This document shows positions 1-8,427 of a stretch of 45,280 bases of DNA, piece by piece (position 1 is the first letter of the stretch; the number at the start of each line of letters is the position of its first letter). The notes beneath the pieces were generated by a model that was not told the origin of the DNA, ran no database searches, and saw nothing but the letters and a program-made list of their open reading frames with translations. Location of the stretch: NCBI GenBank assembly GCA_964459305.1, contig CAYWNA010000092.1, positions 1 through 45,280 of the forward strand, given 5' to 3'. The translations under genes and the position numbers were made by a program. The DNA is from CAYWNA01 sp964459305 (GTDB taxonomy: Bacteria > Planctomycetota > Planctomycetia > Pirellulales > Pirellulaceae).

Positions 1-371
1 CCGCTCGGCCATTCTCCCTCGACGGCTCCGTTCGGCCGTCGACGTTGGTCCAAGCCGCGGCCGCCGGACGTACACGCCGGGCAGCGCTGGCGGTTAATTG
101 GACAAACGCCGCCGGAGAGCCGACAGCAACTACCATCGGCAGTATAAACCAGCCGAGGAATTCGACCAAGTGCGTTCTGGCAGCCGAACAACGAGTGTGA
201 TCGGCGTTTTCTTGAACCCAGCCCCATCTGCACTCGTTGCCGGTGGGGCTTTTTCGTTGGCTGTCCGACCGACCACCCGCCGCTACGCCACGCGAGTTGG
301 CTCTTGTCGCTCCGAAGTACAAGCCCGTGTACAAGCGGGCCGGTCTTGCGGCCCGCCAATTCCTCCATAAA
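1..371. other. Gene-poor left edge with hairpins
   Basis: No convincing protein gene is visible. The stretch holds a perfect 8-bp hairpin at 19-42, an intrinsic terminator at 220-254, and a 7-bp GC-rich hairpin at 335-356. The last lies directly downstream, on the minus strand, of the tRNA-Ser fragment and could be a leftover tRNA terminator, although its T-tract is poor. Whatever plus-strand transcript the 220-254 terminator ends must start left of the window or within the first 200 bases. I could not identify it. Confidence 0.4.
220..254 (+). terminator. Intrinsic terminator, plus strand
   Basis: AGCCCCA at 220-226 pairs with TGGGGCT at 244-250, and the stem can be extended inward by a wobble and a C-G pair. 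It is followed by a run of T through 254. This is a standard rho-independent layout for a plus-strand transcript whose gene I cannot identify. Confidence 0.6.
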
Positions 372-431
372 CGGATGGGCCGGGATTCGAACCCAGGGTA
401 CCTGCAAAGGTACAGCAGTTTTCAAGACTGC
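372..431 (-). tRNA. 3' half of a tRNA-Ser(TGA) gene (fragment)
   Basis: Read on the minus strand, the sequence gives a perfect 5-bp anticodon stem (GCAGT/ACTGC) around the loop CTTGAAA, so the anticodon is TGA. A long serine-type variable arm follows (GTACC-TTTGCA-GGTAC). Next come a T-arm (CTGGG-TTCGAAT-CCCGG), a 7-nt acceptor strand CCCATCC and a discriminator G, as expected for tRNA-Ser. No CCA is encoded. Upstream of the anticodon stem there is no D-arm and no GGATGGG-like 5' acceptor strand, so this is a fragment rather than a functional gene. Anticodon-to-3'-end segments are the usual attB core for tyrosine recombinases, and an integrase stub lies 130 nt away. I infer an attachment-site remnant. 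If so, the inserted DNA lies to the right of 431 and the intact tRNA should be at its far end, outside this window. Confidence 0.75.
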
Positions 432-564
432 CGTCCCGTTGCTTGGTACTTCTTGCGTATTCTAACCTGCGTAGGTCGCCCCCGCCGCTTGATCGAAACC
501 CGACCGACTTGCGCGGCGGTGTTCACGCCCGATGCAGGGAATGGCAATTCGCGAAGTGCGTTCG

Positions 565-1029
565 TTATGTGAAGTTCGGAATTATGTGGAGTGGCGGTTG
601 TTTCTCCCGGCCTATTTTTCGGTTTTCTATGTTCGGTTGATTTTGTGCTGCACATAATTGTGGTGTCTTGGCAAGGCGACTCAGCCACTGCAGGATATTG
701 GGTTTTCGCCACGGGAGTGCGTTGTTGACGGCAGGGGCTCGTGCTTTTTGAAGCATTTGTCGCTTCATGTCCATGTCGATTTCCACGTAGACGTGAGTGG
801 TGTTGATGTGGGCGTGGCCCAGCCAGTAGCTGACCGTATTGATCTCATTTCCTGCCCGCAACAGATGCATGGCGGTCGTATGACGGATGGTATGCGGGCT
901 GACGGTCTTGCTGCTGATGGAGACGCACGCGTTCTCCGCTTTGGCGGCATATTTGCGGATAACGTAGCGAACGCCGAAGCGGGTGATGCCGGAGCCGTTG
1001 CCCAGCAGGGCGTGTCCTTTGTCAACCAA
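565..1029 (-). pseudogene. Tyrosine recombinase/integrase, C-terminal stub
   Basis: The translated stub shows the C-terminal catalytic half of a phage-type/XerC-like tyrosine recombinase: HTIRHTTAMHLL supplies the HxxR box, and WLGHAHINTTHVYVE supplies the second histidine and the tyrosine nucleophile. The N-terminal SAM-like DNA-binding domain and the first catalytic arginine are missing. Just upstream, in the same frame, is a TGA stop, and the best available start is a TTG at 1029. Beyond the usual C-terminus (PWRKPN...LSRLA) the frame reads on for about 35 residues into unrelated sequence, which also suggests a rearranged 3' end. The gene lies beside the tRNA-Ser 3' fragment and downstream of a glycosidase gene on the same strand. 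It is almost certainly inactive and is best read as the scar of an integrated element. Confidence 0.8.
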
Positions 1030-1102
1030 CGTCGTTCAGTCGGGACTTGACAAGGAACATGGTTTCAAGAGGACTCGAATCGGCCACCTCGTACGCTTTC
1101 AG

Positions 1103-3697
1103 CTACGGTGCGATCGTCTGCTCGCGTGCGATGGTCCAGGTGCGGACGCGCCAGTTGAGTGTGGCGGGGCCGAAGCCGTGGAAGACGCGCACGCGCTGGC
1201 TGCTGGCCAACGGTTGGTCGTCGAGGGATCGAAGGGTGAATAGCGCTCCATCGGGATAGCTCTGGCCTCCCCAGCGCCGGGCGTAGAAGGCGGCGAAACG
1301 CGGCGACTCCACCACCACACCCCACGGCGGCAGCACGACGGTGCCGCCGAGCTTGGTCTCGATCGTGGCGTCGGCGCGGCCGAAGTTCGCCACCACCGTC
1401 ACTGCGTCGGCGGCCGAGCCATAGACGGCCCGACGCACGGCGCGATCGGGCGTAAGGAATTCCAGCCGGGTGAGGCGCACGTGCGCCGTGGCGGAGTGGA
1501 GCGGGCTAAGCAACTCGTGAGTGTTCTTGATGAACACGTCGGTCGGGTGTAGACCCTCGGCCCAGCCGTCGCTGCGAACGAAGGCATCGCGAGCCGGTTC
1601 AACGCCGCTGGCTACAGCAGGCTCGAATCGGATCTCGGGCGTGAGAACGAGGTGGCCAGCGAGGATGCGATTCTGGCGGTCGCCGCCGGCTAGTGGAGCG
1701 CGCGTGGCGGCATCGTTTAGTGAGAAGAGACCAATGTAGATATTAACGGTCTTGTGGCGCACCGACGATGGTACGGTGACGGTGCGTGGACCGAAGGTGA
1801 TTGTCTGACCGGTGCGCCACTGCGAGGTGGGTGGTACGGCGGCGTGGTCGTTCTGGAAGAGGATCTTGTTGTCGGTGCCGAAGTGGACAAAGATACGCCA
1901 GTCGCCCTTCACGTCGGCCTCCACGTCCCAGGCATAGCGGATCTGGAAGGTCCGCTTGTCGGCGGCCTTCACCTCGACGACGCGCGGGCGCACCATCACC
2001 TTGGCCTGTGGAGCGGCCTGTTGCGTCCAGTAGAGATGATCGGGGATTGAGTGGTAGTAGAGGGGGCGGGCGCACAAGGCGTGATGGGCCACGCATTCGG
2101 CGGCTTGGTCGGCGGCGTAGCCATACTTGCCGTAAGCGATCTGGCAGTCGTGGTACACCATTTCCCAGAAGGGGATGACCGTGGCGCCGAGGCTGGCAGG
2201 GTCCAGATTATGGTAGTAGCGGCCGCTCACGGCCACGAGGCCCTCGAAGAAGTCGCTGTGGGGCAGCGCCCACTCGCGGCCACACTCGCTGCCGAACAGG
2301 CCAAAGGTGTCGCGAGCGTAGTCGCTGAGCTTCTGCTTCCAGGCGATGTCGTCGTTGCGGTCGAGCGGGTGGGTGGGGTCGTTGCACTCGCGCGGCCCGA
2401 CGGCGTAGGTGGTGTCGATGAAGTAGCTCCAGGGCTTGAAGAGCTTGCAGATCTCGGGCAGGTTTTGGGGCCGCTTGGCCAGTTCGAGTTGCTTGGGAGC
2501 GCACACCATCCACGCGCGGCCGCCGAGCCAGCGTCCGCCTTTCTTGGGATTGCCTTTGGCATCCTTCTCGATGAAGCTCAGGTCGAAGCTCTTGGCATCG
2601 GCGTACATGTCCTGCACGTTGTCGTGAAGGCAACCCACGTAGCCGAGCTTCTGAATGCGGCGGATGGCATCGGCCAGCGCGTCGTTGCCGCCGCCCTCGG
2701 AGTTGGCGGGCAGGTTGTCAGGGTGGCGGCAGTCATAGCCCCCCTCGGTCCAGCCGCCCATCATGAACAGCGCGCGATCGAGCCCGATGTCCTTCTTCAG
2801 GTGCTCAGCGATCCACGCGGCCTCCTCGAAAGTCCAACGGAGCTTAGCGGACTCCTCTTTCTTGCTGTCCTCGCTCATGCGGCGGGCGAGGCAAGTCCAT
2901 AGCTTCACATTGGACGCGCCGATCAGGTTGGCCATGTGCGGATTCCGCGCGATCTTCTGCTGGAGAGTGACGGCGAGGCCCTTCTGCTCGGCGATGAGGC
3001 GGTAGCCGCTGGCGATGGTGTTCCAGTCGCCCGTGCCCAGTGGCGTGAGGCGAACGGCGCGGGCCGTGCGCCGCAGGCGGAAAGTCGTGGTGAGGCGCTG
3101 CCGCGCCGGGCCGTCTTCCGGCTGCACGCTCTCTACTTCAGGAAAGGTATAGGCGTCGTCCCAGTCTGCGATGAGTGCCGAGCCGCTCTTGGCGAAGCCG
3201 AACACGTTCATGTGGCAGCCTTCGTAGTCGCTCGTGCCGAAGGTGCGCGTGAACGACGTGCCGGCGTCCGCCGGGATGAGCAGCCCTTCGCGGCATGGGA
3301 CGACGATGTAGCCCTTCTCGGTGTCGGTGATGGCGAGCGCATCGCCCAGGACGCTCACGTCGCCGGCGTGCTTGCCACCGTAGCGGATCTCCAGCGACCG
3401 GCCGTCGTTCATCAACTGGAAGGCCACCTCGGCGCCGTTCTTCATGCGCAGCACCACAGCCGTGCCTTTCTGTACCTCTTCGGCTTCGGCAAAGCCGCCC
3501 ACGAGGTCCGGCGCGGCTCCCGCACTCGCCATGCCTGTAGTCGGCCAGCGCACGCCTGAACTCACATCAGTGAGTGCCCAGGCTCCCGTGGTCTTGTCTA
3601 CGTCGACAGTGAGCCAGCGGCTCTCCAGACGCACAGTGGCAGCGCTCGCGGTGGCAGCTCCCAACAACACAAGGGTGACGACGTTGATTCGGCTCAT
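1103..3697 (-). CDS. Secreted DUF5696-like glycoside hydrolase (putative)
   Basis: This is an 864-aa protein. I start it at 3697 because an AGGGAGA Shine-Dalgarno sits about 6 nt upstream and the next 20 residues form a clear signal peptide (MSRINVVTLVLLGAATASA). A longer frame reaches 3793 but has no ribosome site. After a beta-rich N-terminal region, the middle (about residues 280-560) looks like a TIM-barrel glycosidase rich in Trp, Asp and Glu, for example GGWTEGGYD near residue 315 and FGSECGREW near 470. The C-terminal third looks beta-sandwich-like. The overall pattern resembles the DUF5696 putative glycosidases, but I cannot name the substrate or the catalytic pair. It is transcribed away from the divergent carbohydrate operon at 5088 and lies downstream of GH16 on the same strand. 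The 228-nt gap to GH16 contains a hairpin repeat. Confidence 0.65.
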   Translation of the reverse strand: MSRINVVTLVLLGAATASAATVRLESRWLTVDVDKTTGAWALTDVSSGVRWPTTGMASAGAAPDLVGGFAEAEEVQKGTAVVLRMKNGAEVAFQLMNDGRSLEIRYGGKHAGDVSVLGDALAITDTEKGYIVVPCREGLLIPADAGTSFTRTFGTSDYEGCHMNVFGFAKSGSALIADWDDAYTFPEVESVQPEDGPARQRLTTTFRLRRTARAVRLTPLGTGDWNTIASGYRLIAEQKGLAVTLQQKIARNPHMANLIGASNVKLWTCLARRMSEDSKKEESAKLRWTFEEAAWIAEHLKKDIGLDRALFMMGGWTEGGYDCRHPDNLPANSEGGGNDALADAIRRIQKLGYVGCLHDNVQDMYADAKSFDLSFIEKDAKGNPKKGGRWLGGRAWMVCAPKQLELAKRPQNLPEICKLFKPWSYFIDTTYAVGPRECNDPTHPLDRNDDIAWKQKLSDYARDTFGLFGSECGREWALPHSDFFEGLVAVSGRYYHNLDPASLGATVIPFWEMVYHDCQIAYGKYGYAADQAAECVAHHALCARPLYYHSIPDHLYWTQQAAPQAKVMVRPRVVEVKAADKRTFQIRYAWDVEADVKGDWRIFVHFGTDNKILFQNDHAAVPPTSQWRTGQTITFGPRTVTVPSSVRHKTVNIYIGLFSLNDAATRAPLAGGDRQNRILAGHLVLTPEIRFEPAVASGVEPARDAFVRSDGWAEGLHPTDVFIKNTHELLSPLHSATAHVRLTRLEFLTPDRAVRRAVYGSAADAVTVVANFGRADATIETKLGGTVVLPPWGVVVESPRFAAFYARRWGGQSYPDGALFTLRSLDDQPLASSQRVRVFHGFGPATLNWRVRTWTIAREQTIAP

Positions 3698-3800
3698 GAA
3701 ATCTCCCTGCGGTTGAGGCGTCGTATCACGCTGCCGATTGCTGTTGCTGAGGATTTGCACTTTCAAAACTGCTGAAAATGTCAGTAGTTCCAAATTTCCC

Positions 3801-3866
3801 CGTAGCCGAAGTCGTAAGACTTCGGGGAGTTTCGGAAAATCCCGAATTCTTGCGAATCCGGCTACG
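3801..3866. repeat. Cloverleaf-like intergenic hairpin repeat
   Basis: The outer arms CGTAGCCG (3801-3808) and CGGCTACG (3859-3866) are perfect inverted repeats. Inside is a perfect 8-bp hairpin, CCGAAGTC-GTAA-GACTTCGG (3806-3825). A second stem, CCGAATTC-TTGC-GAATCCGG, has one mismatch and ends in the right outer arm. The right half (ATTCTTGCGAATYCRGCTAC) recurs at 37176-37196, so this is a dispersed element and not a chance palindrome. It lies between two minus-strand genes. Confidence 0.7.
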
Positions 3867-3925
3867 AACCGTGGTCTCTAACTCCAGGAATTTGGTACTA
3901 CTGAATTTGCATTTGGGATCGCTGA

Positions 3926-4720
3926 TCATTCCGTTTTGGCGGCGGGTCTCCAGACGCGCACCCAGTCAACTTCCATGCGGGTGTTGGACTTGGCGTCGTC
4001 GCCGTAGCCTCCTTTCGGGATGTTGCCGGCCCAGCCCTTGTCCTTCACTTCGCTGGTCAGATAGATGAACTCGGGGCGGTGGGAGATGCCCTTGTCGATT
4101 CGCGAGATTTCCTTTCCGTCGAGGTAGAAGACATAGCCAGACGGGGCCCAGTGCACGGCGTAGGTATGCCAGTTGCCTTGCAAAGCGGTGCCATCCTTCC
4201 ATTCCTTCTTGCGGCTGACGGACTTGTGTTCTTTTCCGTACCCGTCCCAATGGACGGTGGTGATGGCGAGGTTACTGATGTCCTTGCCGCTTTGGTCGGC
4301 AACCCTATGTTCCATGACATCGATTTCCGCGCCGGCACGCTGCACGTCGCCGATGGGGCTGCCCATGCTGGGGGAGTGGATCCAGAAGGCCGACCACATG
4401 CCGGGCGTGGTGAAACAACGCACACGGGCCTCCCAATAGCCGAAGCCGTGTTCGAACTTGCCCCGGCTACCCACGAAGCCGGTGTAGTGCTTGCCATTTT
4501 CAGTAAAGGTCTTCAGCACGAGTTTGCCATCTTTGATACTCACCGCACGCGGAGTATTCATCGCGTCTCGGCGTTCGCCTTGCTGAGCGGTCCATCGTTC
4601 TGGATCCAGCTCCGGGCCATCATAGTCTTCCTCGAAAACGAGAACGTGGCCGTCCGGCGGTGCGGCAGAGCAAACCGTGGAGAGTGCCGAGAAGAGAAGA
4701 AGGTGATAGAGTGGTCTCAT
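3926..4720 (-). CDS. Secreted GH16 family endo-beta-glucanase/galactanase-like hydrolase
   Basis: This is a 264-aa protein with a signal peptide (MRPLYHLLLFSALSTVCSA). That peptide is why I start at 4720 rather than at the longer frame reaching 4942. The mature part has the GH16 jelly-roll pattern: an early FEEDYDGPELDPERWT strand and a central catalytic box GAEIDVMEHR near residue 130, which matches the family ExDxxE signature with nucleophile and acid/base glutamates. Downstream are W-rich strands (WHTYAVHWAP, FYLDGKEI) and a C-terminal MEVDWVRVW strand typical of the family. GH16 enzymes cut internal beta-1,3/1,4-glucan, agarose, carrageenan or related linkages, and the exact substrate cannot be read here. 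The gene is divergent from the esterase gene at 5088, and the two share a 367-bp intergenic region. No strong ribosome site is visible. Confidence 0.88.
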   Translation of the reverse strand: MRPLYHLLLFSALSTVCSAAPPDGHVLVFEEDYDGPELDPERWTAQQGERRDAMNTPRAVSIKDGKLVLKTFTENGKHYTGFVGSRGKFEHGFGYWEARVRCFTTPGMWSAFWIHSPSMGSPIGDVQRAGAEIDVMEHRVADQSGKDISNLAITTVHWDGYGKEHKSVSRKKEWKDGTALQGNWHTYAVHWAPSGYVFYLDGKEISRIDKGISHRPEFIYLTSEVKDKGWAGNIPKGGYGDDAKSNTRMEVDWVRVWRPAAKTE

Positions 4721-5087
4721 GGTACGAGTCCGTGCCAGGATTGGAAGGAATGAAGGATCGGAGGTTTGATTCTCGTCGACAGTGCTGATTCTATAAGGAG
4801 AAAGTGGTGATGCAAGAGAGGCAGGGTGTATCCATTGATGCTTCATCCGGCTGCGGTATCGTCGCAGTCGTTGGTAGGCGACAGGCTTGCTCGCGTTCGC
4901 CTCTCTGCCCAATATCGGGACGCTCTGAACGCCCAGAGCCAAGTTGGCTGGGAATCTGAATGTCCAAATATGTCATTTAGATGTCATGAGAAGTCATTGC
5001 GAATCTGCTACATCGAGTCGTAAACTGCAAGAGCTGAATGTTTGGTGTTTTGTCGTTGCTGGTCTCATGCACACGGAAGGAGAAATG
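4721..5087. other. Divergent intergenic region, GH16 / esterase
   Basis: This is the shared upstream region of the minus-strand GH16 gene and the plus-strand esterase gene. The right half carries the three-box promoter module annotated at 4971-5026. I see no other gene or strong hairpin. The promoter of the GH16 gene was not resolved. Confidence 0.4.
4971..5026 (+). promoter_or_regulatory. Three-box promoter module, copy A
   Basis: Three direct repeats (TGTCAT at 4971, TGTCAT at 4982, AGTCAT at 4992) are spaced 11 and 10 bp, about one helical turn. The last overlaps a -35-like TTGCGA (4997-5002). An 18-bp spacer leads to a -10-like TAAACT (5021-5026). A 67-bp stretch (4961-5027) aligns without gaps to 10081-10147 with only about 12 differences. 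The boxes, -35, spacer length and -10 are all kept, which supports a real activator-dependent promoter. It drives the operon starting at 5088. Confidence 0.65.
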
Positions 5088-5918
5088 ATGAAAACTGTTG
5101 CCACCTTTTGCCTGACTTTTGCGATCGTCGCATTTGCCTCTTTTGCCTCGCCCGCTTCGGAAGAAAAGACCCACAAGGGCGTCTACTATGGGGCGGATGA
5201 CGCCACGGAATACCAGAAGGAAAAGTGTAAACTCGATATCTATCTACCGTCGGACGAGTCCAAAAACTTCCCAGTGCTCATATTTTTCCATGGCGGCGGC
5301 ATCACCGGCGGCAGCCGCGGCGGGCCCAATCTCACGTCGGAAGGCGTATGCCTTGTCGCGCCTTCATACCGCCTCAATCCACAGGCAAGGTGCCCTGACT
5401 ATTTGAACGACGCAGCCGACGCGGTGGCGTGGACTTTCAAGAATATCGAGAAATATGGTGGCGACCCGAATCGAGTTTTCATTAGCGGAAGCTCGGCCGG
5501 GAGTTATCTTGCCGCGCTGATCACCATGGACAAGAGCTGGTTGAAGACGCGGGGAGTGGATGTTGACAGGATCGCCGGGCTGATCCCCGTCAGCGGCCAT
5601 ATGATAACCCACTTCACGGTCAGAAAGGAAAAGGGCATATCTGCGAGCTGCGGGCTTTCGGACAAATATGCCCCACTGTTCCACGTACGCAAGACGCCGT
5701 TCCCCATCTTCATTCAATGCGGCGATAACGACTATCCCGGGCGCCAGGAAGAAAACAAACTCTTCGTTTCGATGATGATCAAATACGCTAAGCAGGCCGA
5801 AAGCGATATCATCTACAAGGAATATCCCGGCACGCATGGCACCTTTGGCAGAGACAAGAAGAAGCAGGAAGATTTTACCCGTTTCATTCTTGAGAAATCC
5901 GGGATGGCGGAGCCTTAG
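5088..5918 (+). CDS. Secreted alpha/beta-hydrolase (esterase, lipase/BD-FAE-like)
   Basis: This is a 276-aa protein. Of the tandem ATGs at 5085 and 5088 I take the second, because AAGGAGA ends at 5083 and gives normal spacing. A signal peptide covers about residues 1-22 (MKTVATFCLTFAIVAFASFASP). The catalytic layout is complete: an oxyanion HGGG motif near residue 67, a nucleophile elbow GSSAG near 136, an acidic residue in GDNDYPGR near 212, and the histidine in GTHGTF near 249. The family removes acetyl, feruloyl or similar esters from carbohydrates or acts as a general carboxylesterase. Its position as first gene behind promoter module A, next to GH16 and a beta-helix protein, favours a carbohydrate esterase. 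The beta-helix gene follows after 57 nt. Confidence 0.85.
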   Translation: MKTVATFCLTFAIVAFASFASPASEEKTHKGVYYGADDATEYQKEKCKLDIYLPSDESKNFPVLIFFHGGGITGGSRGGPNLTSEGVCLVAPSYRLNPQARCPDYLNDAADAVAWTFKNIEKYGGDPNRVFISGSSAGSYLAALITMDKSWLKTRGVDVDRIAGLIPVSGHMITHFTVRKEKGISASCGLSDKYAPLFHVRKTPFPIFIQCGDNDYPGRQEENKLFVSMMIKYAKQAESDIIYKEYPGTHGTFGRDKKKQEDFTRFILEKSGMAEP

Positions 5919-5975
5919 GGGACCTTCGGCGACAAGGAGGAAGACGATAAAAGCAACAACTGATCCTATCCCGAC

Positions 5976-8306
5976 ATGGTCAACGAGATTGATATGAAGC
6001 CGAACTCTACAGACATCAGACGATTTCCAGTGCTGTTTGCGATCATCGCTTGCGTACAGGTTCATTCGGCGCAACTTCATGCGGCTCAAGATGGCAGAGA
6101 CATGGACGCGGCAACTGTGATCTATGTCTCTCCCAATGGAGATGACACGGGCGACGGTTCCAAACGTGCGCCGCTCGCAACGATTGCCGAAGCGCAGCAA
6201 GAGATCCGCGAGCTGAGGACCCAAGGAAGATTAACCAAAGGCGGTGTTGTCGTAGAAATACGTGGCGGCCGTTATCACCTAGCGACTCCGGTTGAATTGA
6301 CTGCGGAGGATTCGGGCACGGCCACCTCGCCGATCGTCTATCGCGATTGTCCAGGAGAGGAAGTGACGATTTGCGGCAGCCGGTCCATCAAGGCGTGGCA
6401 ACCGGTCACCGACCCTGCTGTTCTTGAGCGTCTCGAACCGGCTGCCCGCGGCAAGGTCTATCAGGCCGACCTGAAATCGCTCGGAGTGACCGAGTATGGC
6501 GACCTTCTGCACGACGCCGAATGGGAAGTGCAGTGGCGTCACCATAAGGATGATAACCAGGGCGAAGCGACGCAAGGCGACGCGGTGGCTGCACAACGGT
6601 TCGTCAAGCGTACTGGTGAGAGAATCGAGTCGCGTCTTGAACTGTTCTGTAACGGCAAGCCGATGCAGATCTCGCGATGGCCAAACGAAGGTTTTACGCA
6701 CATCGACAAGGCGCTCGGCGAGACGAAGTTTGACGTCCGTGGTTTGCCCGGCCGCCGAGAAGGGATCTTTAGCTGCGTCGACGACCGCCCGAGCCTCTGG
6801 ACGAACGAAATGGGCGCGATGGTTCGAGGCTACTGGTTCCGCGACTGGGTTGTCCAGACCCAAAAGATCGAGTCGATCGACCCCGAAAGACGCATCATCA
6901 AGCTTGCCGAGCCGTATCACACCTACGGCGGTTATCGGGATGGTATGTGGTTCTTCGGGTTCAACATGCTCTGCGAGATCGACATGCCTGGCGAGTGGTA
7001 CCTCGATCGCGAGACGGGTGTGCTCTACTTCTGGCCGCCGACGCCACTGGAGGGTGCTCGGGTGGAGGTTTCGGTTGCCGACGGGCTCTTCCGGATGACC
7101 AACACCGCACACGTCACGCTGCGTGGGCTGAATCTCGAAGCGGCTCGTGGCACAGCGGTGCGGATCATAGACAGCGAGAACTGCCGGGTCGTTGGCTGCT
7201 CGATCCGAAATGTAACGAACTACGCCGTCACCATCGTGGACGGCAAGAATTGCGCGGTGGTCGGATGCGACATCACCGGCACCGGTGGCGGTGGGGTCTT
7301 CATGGCCGGTGGCGATCGGCAGAAGCTCGTCCCCGCTGGGCATACGGTCGAAAACTGCCACATCCACCACTTCGCACGTTGGGATCGGACGTATCGACCC
7401 GGCATCTTGATGACCGGCGTCGGCCTGCGTGCTTCGCACAACCTGATCCATCACGCCCCACACTCGGCGATCGTCTATGGCGGGCCGCTGCATCGGTTCG
7501 ACTACAACGAAATCCACAACGTCTGCCAAGAATCGCACGACTGCGGGGCAATCTACGGCGGGCGAAGCTGGTGCATGCGAGGAGACGTCTTCGAGTACAA
7601 CTATCTTCACCATCTTTGCGGCAAGGATGGCGGAGCGTGCAACGGGATCTACTTGGACGACGCCAACTCCGGGGCAACCGTCCGAGGGAATGTCTTCCAC
7701 CAGGTCTGGCGGCCTGTGTTCATTGGCGGGGGACGTGACACCCTGGTCGAAAACAACCTCTTTATCGACTGCCCTCAAGCGTTCCACCTCGATGCCCGAT
7801 ACGCCCCCGGAAACTGGGCCGCGCAATACGGCGACCCCAGAATCGACAAAGCGCGAAAGACCGGCATCCTGAACGGCGTCCGCTACAGCGAGCCGCCCTA
7901 TAGCACGCGGTACCCGACGCTGGCGAAGATGCTCGATGACGAGCCAACGCTACCCAAAGGGAACATCCTGCGAGGCAATATCTTCTGGCAGGGAGACGGC
8001 GAAAACCTCCGTCGCACAGGCTGGGACAAACCTCCCGAAAGCAAGTCCTGGCAAAACGCGTGGTGGCACCACATCCAAAGGAGTGCCTGCGATCTGGTGA
8101 CGATCGAGAACAACATGATCGACATCGCCCCGAAGTTGGTGGACGAGAAAGCCCAAAACTTCCAACTCCGCGACGACTCGCCCGCCTGGAAACTGGGCTT
8201 CGAGCGGATCCCGTTCGAAAACATCGGCCTCTACCAAGACGAGAATCGCACAAGCTGGCCGGTGGAGCACGCTGTCACTCCTCTGCCGGAATACCGCGGA
8301 CCGTAA
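5976..8306 (+). CDS. Secreted right-handed parallel beta-helix protein (pectate-lyase-like fold)
   Basis: This is a 776-aa protein with an N-terminal export signal (residues about 10-37; a start at 5994 is equally possible). An AAGGAGG lies 35 nt upstream, too far to decide the start. Residues about 50-75 (YVSPNGDDTGDGSK...PLATIAEAQ) form the DUF1565-like opening of parallel beta-helix proteins. Residues about 385-600 show repeated short coils with the pattern xxNCxVxGCxIxNxxxxAVxI, such as SENCRVVGCSIRN, GKNCAVVGCDITG and RGNVFHQVW, which are the rungs of the helix. Such proteins are commonly polysaccharide lyases or glycosidases, but the catalytic residues cannot be assigned by eye. It lies between the esterase and FG-GAP genes, all on the plus strand, which fits a single secreted glycan-processing operon. 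Confidence 0.82.
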   Translation: MVNEIDMKPNSTDIRRFPVLFAIIACVQVHSAQLHAAQDGRDMDAATVIYVSPNGDDTGDGSKRAPLATIAEAQQEIRELRTQGRLTKGGVVVEIRGGRYHLATPVELTAEDSGTATSPIVYRDCPGEEVTICGSRSIKAWQPVTDPAVLERLEPAARGKVYQADLKSLGVTEYGDLLHDAEWEVQWRHHKDDNQGEATQGDAVAAQRFVKRTGERIESRLELFCNGKPMQISRWPNEGFTHIDKALGETKFDVRGLPGRREGIFSCVDDRPSLWTNEMGAMVRGYWFRDWVVQTQKIESIDPERRIIKLAEPYHTYGGYRDGMWFFGFNMLCEIDMPGEWYLDRETGVLYFWPPTPLEGARVEVSVADGLFRMTNTAHVTLRGLNLEAARGTAVRIIDSENCRVVGCSIRNVTNYAVTIVDGKNCAVVGCDITGTGGGGVFMAGGDRQKLVPAGHTVENCHIHHFARWDRTYRPGILMTGVGLRASHNLIHHAPHSAIVYGGPLHRFDYNEIHNVCQESHDCGAIYGGRSWCMRGDVFEYNYLHHLCGKDGGACNGIYLDDANSGATVRGNVFHQVWRPVFIGGGRDTLVENNLFIDCPQAFHLDARYAPGNWAAQYGDPRIDKARKTGILNGVRYSEPPYSTRYPTLAKMLDDEPTLPKGNILRGNIFWQGDGENLRRTGWDKPPESKSWQNAWWHHIQRSACDLVTIENNMIDIAPKLVDEKAQNFQLRDDSPAWKLGFERIPFENIGLYQDENRTSWPVEHAVTPLPEYRGP

Positions 8307-8427
8307 CCTGCCCGTGCGGGCTCTTTGAACGTACCATTGTTTCCTTGGCTTCTTGCTTTCGCAGACGGACTTTGATGCAACGCTCACACTGACACGCCAA
8401 GTACAGACTTGCCTGAGAGGTATCAAG

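Noticed and set aside
1047..1095. Sequence resembling a second tRNA 3' end (ATTCGAG loop on the minus strand)
   Set aside because: The flanking stem strands (GGCCG and TCCTC) do not pair and no anticodon arm or acceptor could be built.
2051..2902. A 283-codon plus-strand frame over the DUF5696-like gene
   Set aside because: Low-complexity V/A/G-rich translation typical of antisense high-GC sequence; the minus-strand gene has a clear start and signal peptide.
6279..7826. A 515-codon open frame antisense to the beta-helix gene
   Set aside because: It has no ribosome site and no family-like motif, and its openness is explained by codon bias of the sense gene, which has signal peptide and beta-helix rungs.
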